A stretch of DNA of 8,265 nt from Candidatus Cryptobacteroides faecihippi (GTDB taxonomy: Bacteria > Bacteroidota > Bacteroidia > Bacteroidales > UBA932), in NCBI GenBank assembly GCA_018066065.1, contig JAGHSC010000046.1, positions 1 through 8,265 of the forward strand, in the 5' to 3' direction. The first letter of the stretch is position 1, and the number at the start of each line of letters is the position of its first letter. A program made the position numbers and the translations under genes. Positions 1-6,596 of the stretch are shown here, piece by piece. The notes below the pieces were generated by a model, which saw only the letters and a program-made list of their open reading frames with translations, was not told the DNA's origin and did no database searches.

Positions 1-1218
1 CATCAGGACATGGTCTGCGAGAAGACCGGCACATCCACCCACAACTTCCTCACCGACCCGATCGACTTTGTCATCGAGGACGGCTGGATGGTCGCCAGGG
101 AAACCACCCTCGGTGCCGATGACGGAATAGGCGTGGCTGCGATGCTCGTACTGCTCGACAGCGACATCCCGATGGGAAAGATCGAATGCGTCTTCACCAC
201 ATCGGAGGAGACAGGAATGGACGGAGCCTTTGGAATGAAGAAGGGATTCTTCACAGGCAAGACCATGATCAACCTCGATTCGCAAGACGAGGGACAGCTC
301 TTCATCGGCTGTGCAGGAGGCCTTGACACAACCATAAGCTTCACTTTCGATAAGGAGCCTTTAAAGGCTGACTATCAGGTACTGAAGGTCTGCGTCTGCA
401 ACGGCCTCGGAGGCCACAGCGGCGATGAGATCAACAAGGGAAGGATGAATGCCCTCAAGACGATGGCAGGCTTCCTCGCCTCAGAATCCACCCACGGCCT
501 CCAGCTCATCTCCATCGACGGAGGCAACAAGCCGAACGCCATCCCGCGCGAATGTTCGGCACTCATCGCAGTCCCAGACCCTTCTGCAACCTCGATGAGG
601 CTCGAAGGCTTCGCCGCCGCCATCCATTCTGAATATTCACTCACGGACCCGGATGTCACGATCGTGGCTGGGGAGGCAGGGGAGACCTGCAGCATGGCCA
701 TCGACGGAGCAACAGCCGGCAAGGTCATCAAGTCCATGGCGGCATGCCCTCATGGTGTCATCGAGATGAGCAGGGACATCCCTAACCTTGTCGAGACTTC
801 GACCAACCTCGCATCCGTGAAGACGGGAGATGGGGAGATTGTCATCGTGACCTCGCAGCGCAGCTCGGTCAGCGAAGGCAAGAAGGCTGTCGCAGAGATG
901 GTTGCGAAGTGCTTTGCAGAGGCCGGAGCCGAAGTCAGGCACCACTCGGACTACCCAGGCTGGAAGCCTAACCTCGAGTCAAGGATCCTCAAGGTCTGCG
1001 TGGAATCCTACAGGAAGCTTTTCGGAAAGGATCCGGAAGTCAAGGCGATCCATGCCGGTCTTGAGTGCGGACTCTTCGAGGAAAAGTTCGGCGGACTGGA
1101 CATGATTTCCTTCGGACCGACCCTCAGAGGCGTGCATGCCCCAGGTGAAAGACTTGAGCTTGAATCACTTGAGAAGTTCACCGACCACCTGGTCGATGTT
1201 GTGTCGAACTTCAGTTGA
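1..1218 (+). CDS. pepD: Aminoacyl-histidine dipeptidase (M20C family), 5' end cut by the window
   Basis: Cytosolic zinc dipeptidase of the PepD/M20C type, which cleaves Xaa-His and other dipeptides. The frame is open from base 1, so the start lies outside; 405 codons are present. A full PepD is about 485 residues, so roughly 80 are missing. Counting the first histidine in the window as residue 1, the two-metal site is complete: H1 in HQDMV, D40 in LGADDGIG, the catalytic and metal glutamates E69/E70 in TTSEETGMDG, an aspartate in NLDSQDEG, and H379 in LRGVHAPGERLE. The middle of the protein (GGHSGDEINKGR and onward) fits the lid or dimerisation domain. It ends at TGA 1216-1218, 22 bases before rpe on the same strand, so the two may be co-transcribed although their functions are unrelated. 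Family assignment is firm; exact peptide specificity cannot be read from the sequence. Confidence 0.93.
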   Translation, partial: HQDMVCEKTGTSTHNFLTDPIDFVIEDGWMVARETTLGADDGIGVAAMLVLLDSDIPMGKIECVFTTSEETGMDGAFGMKKGFFTGKTMINLDSQDEGQLFIGCAGGLDTTISFTFDKEPLKADYQVLKVCVCNGLGGHSGDEINKGRMNALKTMAGFLASESTHGLQLISIDGGNKPNAIPRECSALIAVPDPSATSMRLEGFAAAIHSEYSLTDPDVTIVAGEAGETCSMAIDGATAGKVIKSMAACPHGVIEMSRDIPNLVETSTNLASVKTGDGEIVIVTSQRSSVSEGKKAVAEMVAKCFAEAGAEVRHHSDYPGWKPNLESRILKVCVESYRKLFGKDPEVKAIHAGLECGLFEEKFGGLDMISFGPTLRGVHAPGERLELESLEKFTDHLVDVVSNFS

Positions 1219-1240
1219 ACGAACAAAAACAATAACGGAT

Positions 1241-1894
1241 ATGGTAAAGATAGCCCCTTCAATCCTTTCAGGCAACTTCCTCAATCTGGAGCCTGATCTC
1301 AGGATGGTCAACGACAATGCTGACCTCCTCCACGTCGATGTGATGGACGGAACATTTGTCCCTAACATCTCATTCGGATTCCCTCTCGCCGAGGCAATGG
1401 CCAAGGTCGTGACCATTCCAATGGATGTGCATCTCATGATCGTAAACCCTTGGAAGTACATCGAGCGCTTCGCCAAGGTCGGCGCAAACCTCATAAGCTT
1501 CCATCTCGAGGCCTGCGAGGATGAGGGAAAGGACCCCAGGGAGGTCATCGCTCTCGTGAAGTCATGCGGAGCAAAGGCCGGTCTTGCAATCGACCCTGAT
1601 GTTCCTGTGGAGAAGCTTTTCCCTTACATCGAGGATGTCGACTTCTTCCTCATCATGTCAGTCTTCGCCGGTTTCGGCGGACAGAAGTTCATCGAGGAGT
1701 CTGTCGACAGGATCAAGCAGCTCAAGGCTGAGATGGACAGGATTGGAATCCAGCGCGACATCGAGGTCGACGGTGGCGTCTCCAAGGCAAATTCGAAGAT
1801 CCTTGCAGAGGCTGGTGCAACGATGCTCGTGGCCGGAAGCTCAGTCTTCAAGGCAGCTGACCCAGCTCTCGCAATCAAGGAAATGAGAGACTAG
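1241..1894 (+). CDS. rpe: Ribulose-phosphate 3-epimerase
   Basis: Interconverts D-ribulose 5-phosphate and D-xylulose 5-phosphate in the pentose phosphate pathway; a cytosolic TIM-barrel metalloenzyme. The product is 217 residues, normal for the family. The start at 1241 gives MVKIAPSILSGNF, the usual N-terminus ending in the first strand with S8; the open frame upstream to 1136 only overlaps pepD and adds nothing family-like. Visible active-site residues are H31 and D33 in LLHVDVMDGTFVPN, H64 in MDVHLMI, and D177 in EVDGGV; D33 and D177 are the acid/base pair. The C-terminal phosphate-binding part AGATMLVAGSSVF (191-203) is present. Unusual is the loop after strand 6, which reads MSVFAGFGGQKF (139-150) where many homologues have N-P or E-P before GFGGQ. 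It follows pepD by 22 bases and converges on birA with 10 bases between the stops. Confidence 0.96.
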   Translation: MVKIAPSILSGNFLNLEPDLRMVNDNADLLHVDVMDGTFVPNISFGFPLAEAMAKVVTIPMDVHLMIVNPWKYIERFAKVGANLISFHLEACEDEGKDPREVIALVKSCGAKAGLAIDPDVPVEKLFPYIEDVDFFLIMSVFAGFGGQKFIEESVDRIKQLKAEMDRIGIQRDIEVDGGVSKANSKILAEAGATMLVAGSSVFKAADPALAIKEMRD

Positions 1895-1904
1895 GAGCAG
1901 AAAT

Positions 1905-2648
1905 CTAGATAACAAAGCTTATCTCTTTGAAGGCGAACTCTTTGAGTTTGCCTTCTTTCGTTTCAACCTGCAGCATTCCGGAAGGGGAGACACCTGTGAT
2001 GCGGGCCATGAAGCGGGTACCATCCGCGCAGTCCACATATTCATTGAAGACGCCCAGGCGGAAGAGCCTCGAGATGTAGTCCCCGTGCTGCTCCTGTCCC
2101 ATGGAAAGAAGCCTGTCGCGGAGCATCCCGCAGAGAGTGACGAGTTCCGCCTTGAGGTCGTAGCTATCCCCTGTGACGATGGTCATCGAGGTCGGGTTGA
2201 CGAGCTGGGGAGGGAAGTCCTTCTGGTTGACGTTGATGCCGATGCCGATGATGCTGGTCGAGACGTCCGGCCCCTCGAGGGTGTTCTCGATCAGCATCCC
2301 GCAGATCTTCCTGCCGCGCACATAGATGTCGTTGGGCCATTTGACGGCGTTTGCGATGCCCTTCGACGCAAGATAGTCGGACACTGCCAGGGTGGCTGCA
2401 ACGCTGATCCGGAACTGCTCCGTAGCCTTGACGCGAGGCATCCGGGGATCCGAGAATCGGGCAAACATCGAGAATGTCAGGTTCTCGCCTGCGTGTGTGA
2501 GCCATGAATTGTTTCTCTGCCCGCGGCCCGCCGTCTGACATACTGCTGCCACAACTGACAGATTGTCAAGCTCCGCACGGCGCCTAATCATCTCATTATT
2601 AGTCGAATCAACTTCTTCAAGCCATTGTGGCGACAACGTTTCGTTCAT
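1905..2648 (-). CDS. birA: Biotin--[acetyl-CoA-carboxylase] ligase, catalytic domain only
   Basis: Activates biotin with ATP to biotinyl-5'-AMP and attaches it to the lysine of biotin carboxyl carrier domains. The product is 247 residues and begins directly with the catalytic domain (EEVDSTNNEM, 11-20). There is no N-terminal winged-helix domain, so this is a class I enzyme that should not repress biotin genes. Motifs are the adenylate-binding loop QTAGRGQRNNSW (38-49), KWPNDIY (103-109), RKICGMLIE (113-121) with the biotin-contacting lysine K114, GIGINVN (135-141), and a small SH3-like C-terminal domain (about 203-247). The start at 2648 was chosen because the family N-terminus begins there; the frame stays open further upstream only because it runs antisense across rsfS. 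The loop has Q and N where E. coli has R118 and G120. It is divergent from rsfS, with 63 bases between the starts. Confidence 0.94.
   Translation of the reverse strand: MNETLSPQWLEEVDSTNNEMIRRRAELDNLSVVAAVCQTAGRGQRNNSWLTHAGENLTFSMFARFSDPRMPRVKATEQFRISVAATLAVSDYLASKGIANAVKWPNDIYVRGRKICGMLIENTLEGPDVSTSIIGIGINVNQKDFPPQLVNPTSMTIVTGDSYDLKAELVTLCGMLRDRLLSMGQEQHGDYISRLFRLGVFNEYVDCADGTRFMARITGVSPSGMLQVETKEGKLKEFAFKEISFVI
1930..1954 (+). terminator. Candidate rho-independent terminator for pepD-rpe, inside the 3' end of birA
   Basis: A 10-base-pair stem (1930-1939 with 1945-1954, one G.U pair) closes a 5-base loop CTTTG. It is followed on the plus strand by the T-rich stretch CTTTCGTTT. It begins 35 bases after the rpe stop and lies wholly within the coding sequence for the C-terminus of the convergent birA. 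On the minus strand the hairpin is not followed by a T-run, so it would act mainly on transcripts coming from rpe. The T-tract is imperfect, so this is a candidate only. Confidence 0.4.
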
Positions 2649-2662
2649 TGGCAGATTAATTG

Positions 2663-2670
2663 TATATTTG
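2663..2670 (+). promoter_or_regulatory. Bacteroidetes-type -7 box, promoter of rsfS-ftsH-cdsA-psd
   Basis: TATATTTG is an exact match to the Bacteroidetes -7 consensus TAnnTTTG. Twenty bases upstream, TTTC at 2639-2642 is a three-of-four match to the -33 element TTTG and lies inside the first codons of birA. Transcription would start near 2677, giving a leader of about 35 bases. That leader is A-rich up to the rsfS ATG, as is common for translation starts in this phylum. Inferred from consensus only. Confidence 0.55.
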
Positions 2671-2688
2671 TAAATTACTTCAATAGTG

Positions 2689-2696
2689 CAAAAATA
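2689..2696 (-). promoter_or_regulatory. Bacteroidetes-type -7 box, promoter of birA
   Basis: Read on the minus strand, 2696 to 2689 is TATTTTTG, again an exact match to TAnnTTTG. Transcription would start near 2682, about 34 bases before the birA ATG. I see no good -33 element at the expected spacing; that position falls in the rsfS start region and is at best a weak TGTG. Since the box overlaps an A-run on the plus strand, chance matches are easier here than for the rsfS box. Confidence 0.4.
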
Positions 2697-2711
2697 AAAA
2701 AAGTACACGAT

Positions 2712-3104
2712 ATGATTACACACGACCTTCGCGTCATGGCAGACGCGATGCTCGACAGGAAAGCACAGAACGTCGTCGGTATCGACCTGAGGCCACTCGG
2801 CACTGCGATCACCGACCATTTCATGATCTGCAACGGTGATTCCACGACCAACGTGAACGCAATCGCCGACAACGTGATCGAAAAGATGCGCCTCGAGGGA
2901 AGGAAGCCGATCCGTACCCAGGGTATGGAGAACAACTTCTGGATCATCCTCGACTACGGCGACATCGTTGCACACATCTTCCTGACCGAGTACCGCGACT
3001 TCTACAGGCTCGAGGAGCTTTGGGCAGATGCCCCTCAGAAGGTCTACAAGGACAGGCCTGCATCGAAGAGAAAGACAACCAAGAAAGAAGAAGATGCCGA
3101 ATAA
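2712..3104 (+). CDS. rsfS: Ribosome silencing factor RsfS (Iojap/DUF143 family)
   Basis: Binds ribosomal protein uL14 on the large subunit and blocks joining with the small subunit, lowering translation under nutrient limitation. The product is 130 residues. The Iojap domain covers about 5-108: ITDHFMICNGDSTTNVNAIA (33-52), the FWIILDYGDIVAHIFL core (76-91) and FYRLEELWADAP (97-108). The last 20 or so residues are a Lys/Glu-rich tail beyond the usual domain end. The position usually occupied by E-G before the core strand reads Q-G here (TQG, 69-71). The ATG at 2712 is preceded by an A-rich leader and not by a clear Shine-Dalgarno site. It is the first gene of the cluster, and its 3' end overlaps the start of ftsH by 11 bases in another frame, suggesting coupled translation. 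Confidence 0.94.
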   Translation: MITHDLRVMADAMLDRKAQNVVGIDLRPLGTAITDHFMICNGDSTTNVNAIADNVIEKMRLEGRKPIRTQGMENNFWIILDYGDIVAHIFLTEYRDFYRLEELWADAPQKVYKDRPASKRKTTKKEEDAE

Positions 3105-5055
3105 CAGCAACAACAACGGCAAGGAGCCTCAGAAAAGGATGATCAGGTTCAGGTTCAACCTGTCCTGGATCTATTTCCTGCTCATCCTTGGCATCGGCTG
3201 GCTCCTGATGAACAACTCGGGAGCCAATCCTCAGAAGGTCGAATGGGCTGAGGTCCAGGAGATGTTCCGCGAGGGGGATGTCAAGGAAGTCACCTATGTC
3301 AGAAACGATTTCAAGGGTGCAGTGACCGTCCGTCCGGACAGGCTGGCAAAGTACGCAGACAAGTTCGGGGGAAAGGTTCCTTCAAGCGCACCGCATTTCA
3401 TCTTCCTGGTGTCTGACAAGTTCGATGCAGAGAAGGAATTCGCTGCGCTGAACCTTGAGCTCTCTCCTTCAGACCAGGTGAAGATCGTCGTCGAGAACAA
3501 TGAGAAGATGTGGTCACACATCCTCGAATGGGCCTTCCCGATGCTCATGATCATCCTCATGTGGGTGTGGATGTTCCGCGGGATAGGAAGGAATGCAGGC
3601 GGCGCAAACGGTCCCGGCGGGGGAATATTCAATGTCGGGAAGTCGACTGGAAAGCTGGCTGACAAGGACAAGGTCAACGTCACCTTCAAGGATGTTGCAG
3701 GCCTCTATGGCGCAAAGGACGAGGTGATGGAGATCGTGGATTTCCTCAAGAACCCTCAGAAGTACACCGCCCTCGGCGGAAAGATTCCAAAGGGTGCGCT
3801 CCTCGTGGGCCCTCCAGGCACCGGTAAGACAATGCTTGCAAAGGCTGTGGCCGGAGAGGCAAACGTACCGTTCTTCTCGATCTCCGGATCCGATTTCGTC
3901 GAGATGTTCGCCGGTGTCGGTGCATCCAGGGTCAGGGATCTGTTCCGACAGGCCAAGGATAAGGCTCCGTGCATCGTCTTCATCGACGAGATCGATGCAG
4001 TGGGACGCGCCAGGGGAAAGAATGCCGGATTCTCATCGAATGATGAGAGGGAAAACACTCTGAACCAGCTCCTTACCGAGGTGGATGGATTCGACACCAA
4101 CTCCGGTGTCATCATCCTTGCGGCAACCAACAGGGCCGACATCCTCGACAAGGCGCTCATGCGTGCCGGCCGTTTCGACAGGCAGATCCGCGTCGAGCTT
4201 CCTGAGCTCAAGGAAAGGGTGGAGATCTTCAATGTCCACACCCGCAAGCTCAAGGTCGCTTCCGACTTCGACGTCGATTTCATGGCACAGCACACTCCTG
4301 GATTCTCCGGTGCGGACATCGCAAATGTCTGCAACGAGGCTGCGCTCACAGCAGCAAGGAAGGACAGGAAGGAAATCACTCAGCAGGATTTCCTGGACGC
4401 TGTCGACAGGATCATAGGTGGCCTCGAGCGCAAGGCATCCGTCATCTCTCCTTCAGAGAAGAAGACCATCGCATACCACGAGGCCGGACATGCGCTCGTC
4501 GGCTGGCTCCTTCCATATTCAGACCCTGTCTTCAAGGTCAGCCTGATCCCTAGAGGCGATGCCCTCGGCCTGACCTGGTACATCCCGGACGAGAGGAAGA
4601 TCGTCTCCAAGTCATGCATGATCGACAAGATGTGCTCTCTGATCGGCGGCCGAGTCGCAGAGGAGATCGTCAACGGAGAGCCTGCAACAGGTGCACTGAA
4701 CGACCTCGAGAGGCTCACAGGCATGGCCTACGCGATGATCCAGTACTACGGAATGAGCGAGAAGGTGGGTGAGCTTTCCTTCTATGACTCCACAGGCTCA
4801 AGGGGTTACGACCTCACGAAGCCTTACAGCGAGAAGACAGCCGAGCTCATGGACCAGGAGGTCAAGGAGCTCGTTGAATATGTACACGGCAGGACCACCA
4901 AGCTCATACGCGACCATCAGGAAGGATTCGAGCAGATGGCAAGGCTCCTTCTCGACAAGGAAGTCATCTTTGCCGAGGACATTGAAAGGATCCTGGGCCC
5001 GAAAGTCAAGCCTGAAGGCGAGACAGTAACCGAAACACCAGCCACAGATGAATAA
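3094..5055 (+). CDS. ftsH: ATP-dependent zinc metalloprotease FtsH
   Basis: Hexameric AAA+ protease of the inner membrane that extracts and degrades misfolded membrane proteins and regulatory substrates. The product is 653 residues. In order: an Asn-rich cytosolic N-terminus, TM1 about 24-39, a periplasmic domain (about 45-140), TM2 about 144-161, a Gly-rich linker, the AAA domain and the peptidase domain. Walker A is GPPGTGKT (239-246), Walker B is IVFIDEID (294-301), and the second region of homology has arginine fingers R357 and R360 in MRAGRFDRQ. The zinc site is HEAGH (462-466) with D537 in TGALND. The pore loop reads MFAGVG (271-276), where most FtsH proteins have MFVGVG. The start at 3094 overlaps rsfS by 11 bases behind a purine-rich AAGAAAGAAGAAG; Met16 is a possible but less likely start. 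The stop overlaps the cdsA start. Confidence 0.97.
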   Translation: MPNNSNNNGKEPQKRMIRFRFNLSWIYFLLILGIGWLLMNNSGANPQKVEWAEVQEMFREGDVKEVTYVRNDFKGAVTVRPDRLAKYADKFGGKVPSSAPHFIFLVSDKFDAEKEFAALNLELSPSDQVKIVVENNEKMWSHILEWAFPMLMIILMWVWMFRGIGRNAGGANGPGGGIFNVGKSTGKLADKDKVNVTFKDVAGLYGAKDEVMEIVDFLKNPQKYTALGGKIPKGALLVGPPGTGKTMLAKAVAGEANVPFFSISGSDFVEMFAGVGASRVRDLFRQAKDKAPCIVFIDEIDAVGRARGKNAGFSSNDERENTLNQLLTEVDGFDTNSGVIILAATNRADILDKALMRAGRFDRQIRVELPELKERVEIFNVHTRKLKVASDFDVDFMAQHTPGFSGADIANVCNEAALTAARKDRKEITQQDFLDAVDRIIGGLERKASVISPSEKKTIAYHEAGHALVGWLLPYSDPVFKVSLIPRGDALGLTWYIPDERKIVSKSCMIDKMCSLIGGRVAEEIVNGEPATGALNDLERLTGMAYAMIQYYGMSEKVGELSFYDSTGSRGYDLTKPYSEKTAELMDQEVKELVEYVHGRTTKLIRDHQEGFEQMARLLLDKEVIFAEDIERILGPKVKPEGETVTETPATDE

Positions 5056-5878
5056 TGTAGTCGTAAGATCGATCTCAGGCGTTGTCTTCGTCATCCTGAT
5101 GATTGCATGCCTCCTGTTCAACAAGTTCCTCTTTGCGGCTCTTGTCATCTTCATCATGTCCGTGATGCTCGGAGAGTTCTACAACATCACGATGGGCAGG
5201 ATGTACACCTTCTCCAAGGTGCTGGCCATCATCGCGGGCATCATCCTGTTCGGACTCATGTTCGCAAGGACCTGCTACCACATCCCGATCAGGATTGTGG
5301 GCCTCGCAATGGTCCCTCTGTTCATCATCATGATCAACTCGCTCTACGTCAAGGACAAGGAAGAGTACGGAAAGTTCTCCAACATCTACACCGGACTGGT
5401 GTACATCGCGATTCCTCTCGCTCTGTCGAACCTGATCGCGTTCGACAAGGCAGGGAACTTCAGCGGGAACCTCCTGCTCTGCTTCTTCATCATCATCTGG
5501 TGCTGCGACGTGGGAGCCTTCGCATTCGGTATCACCCTCGGAAGGTTCTTCCCGGCAAAACTCTTCCCGGAAGTCTCTCCGAAGAAGACTTGGGTCGGAT
5601 TCTTCGGCGGTGTGTTCACATCGGTGCTCGCCGCCTTCATCCTTTACAGGATCGGTCTTCTGAGATTTCCGCTGACCCATTCGATGATCCTTGCTGCAAT
5701 CATGTCGGTTGCAGGCGTCTACGGTGACCTCTACGAGTCCCAGTGGAAGAGGGTCTACGGAGTGAAGGATTCCGGAAACATCATCCCTGGCCACGGTGGC
5801 CTGCTCGACAGGTTCGACAGTACGCTCATGGCTATGCCTCTCGGTGCGATCTATCTTGCGGTCTTCGACCTGCTGTAA
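5048..5878 (+). CDS. cdsA: Phosphatidate cytidylyltransferase (CDP-diacylglycerol synthase)
   Basis: Inner-membrane enzyme that makes CDP-diacylglycerol from phosphatidate and CTP, the precursor of phosphatidylserine, phosphatidylethanolamine and phosphatidylglycerol. The product is 276 residues with about eight hydrophobic segments (for example 9-25, 28-41, 57-72, 80-98, 115-131, 141-162, 185-200, 211-225). The full CDS signature is present at 231-257: SQWKRVYGVKDSG followed by NIIPGHGGLLDRFD, including the metal-binding H-G-G and D-R-F-D. The upstream conserved block D154-V-G-A-F and SPKKTWVG (177-184) is also present, but V183 stands where family members generally have glutamate (TWEG or LEG). 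The ATG lies inside ATGAATAA, so the start overlaps the ftsH stop by 8 bases; this favours translational coupling. psd follows after 52 bases. Confidence 0.96.
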   Translation: MNNVVVRSISGVVFVILMIACLLFNKFLFAALVIFIMSVMLGEFYNITMGRMYTFSKVLAIIAGIILFGLMFARTCYHIPIRIVGLAMVPLFIIMINSLYVKDKEEYGKFSNIYTGLVYIAIPLALSNLIAFDKAGNFSGNLLLCFFIIIWCCDVGAFAFGITLGRFFPAKLFPEVSPKKTWVGFFGGVFTSVLAAFILYRIGLLRFPLTHSMILAAIMSVAGVYGDLYESQWKRVYGVKDSGNIIPGHGGLLDRFDSTLMAMPLGAIYLAVFDLL

Positions 5879-5930
5879 GGCAATTTCAACTATTTTGACT
5901 ATCTTTAACAACCATAACCAAGAACAACAG

Positions 5931-6596
5931 ATGAAACTGATCACCATCGACAAGGACTCGCGCGGAACCATTGCAACCGCATGGGCAGTGATATTTCTCA
6001 TATTAGGAGCCGTAGCGTTCTTTGTCCACAACCTGTTCATTGCCATCCCGGCGATTGTCATCCTGCTGCTCTTTGCCTTCTTCGTGTTCTGGTTCCACAG
6101 AGTGACCGACAGGCCGACTCCAGCAGGGGATGGAAGGACAATCACTTCCGTAGCCGACGGAAAGGTAGTCATCATCGAGAAAGTGTACGAGAAGGAGTAC
6201 TTCAAGGATGAGAGGATCCAGGTGTCCGTCTACATGAACTTCTTCGATGTACACGCCAATTTCTGGCCGATGGACGGAGAGGTTTCCTACTACAAGTACC
6301 ATCCAGGAAAGTACCTTCTTGCATTCCTTCCAAAGGCTTCCGAGAAGAACGAGCATTCATCCACGGTCATCCGCAACGAGCATGGCGAGATTCTGTTCAG
6401 GCAGATTGCCGGAACATTCGCAAGAAGGATCGTATGCTATTCCCAGGAAGGTCTCAGGACCGAGCGCGGCAAGCAGTGCGGAATCATCAAGTTCGGTTCG
6501 AGGATCGACATGTTCCTTCCTCTCGACTGCGACGTCAAGGTTAAGGTCGGTGAGCTGACCCGCAACTGCGAGACCATCATTGCCGAGCTGAAGTAG
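5931..6596 (+). CDS. psd: Phosphatidylserine decarboxylase, short membrane-anchored type
   Basis: Pyruvoyl enzyme that decarboxylates phosphatidylserine to phosphatidylethanolamine at the inner membrane. The product is a 221-residue proenzyme of the short PSD class, typical of Bacteroidetes. Two N-terminal hydrophobic segments (about 15-32 and 35-55) anchor it. The self-processing site is FGSRID (188-193): cleavage between G189 and S190 would turn S190 into the pyruvoyl group. D76 in SVADG and H108 in FDVHAN supply the other members of the maturation triad. Conserved blocks EKNEHSSTVI (138-147) and RQIAGTFARRIV (157-168) fit the family. The start at 5931 is the only ATG that leaves both membrane segments complete with a usual short N-terminus. 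It lies 52 bases after cdsA, and its last 20 bases overlap the 3' end of the convergent ispG. Confidence 0.95.
   Translation: MKLITIDKDSRGTIATAWAVIFLILGAVAFFVHNLFIAIPAIVILLLFAFFVFWFHRVTDRPTPAGDGRTITSVADGKVVIIEKVYEKEYFKDERIQVSVYMNFFDVHANFWPMDGEVSYYKYHPGKYLLAFLPKASEKNEHSSTVIRNEHGEILFRQIAGTFARRIVCYSQEGLRTERGKQCGIIKFGSRIDMFLPLDCDVKVKVGELTRNCETIIAELK

Noticed and set aside
1136..1240. Upstream extension of rpe
   Set aside because: It overlaps the pepD 3' end in another frame; the family N-terminus starts at the 1241 ATG.
2649..3122. Long upstream extension of the birA frame, which would give a 405-residue protein
   Set aside because: It runs antisense through rsfS, has no biotin-ligase or helix-turn-helix character, and the family N-terminus begins at 2648.
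3756..4379. 207-codon open frame on the minus strand
   Set aside because: Antisense to the AAA domain of ftsH, with a Ser/Ala-rich shadow composition.
5900..5907. TATCTTTA before psd as a possible separate promoter
   Set aside because: The last base does not fit TAnnTTTG and no -33 element is visible; psd is more simply read from the upstream promoter.
5075..6205. 376-codon open frame on the minus strand
   Set aside because: It is antisense to cdsA and psd, and its His/Asp/Glu-rich translation is what the opposite strand of GC3-rich membrane-protein genes gives; no domain is recognisable.
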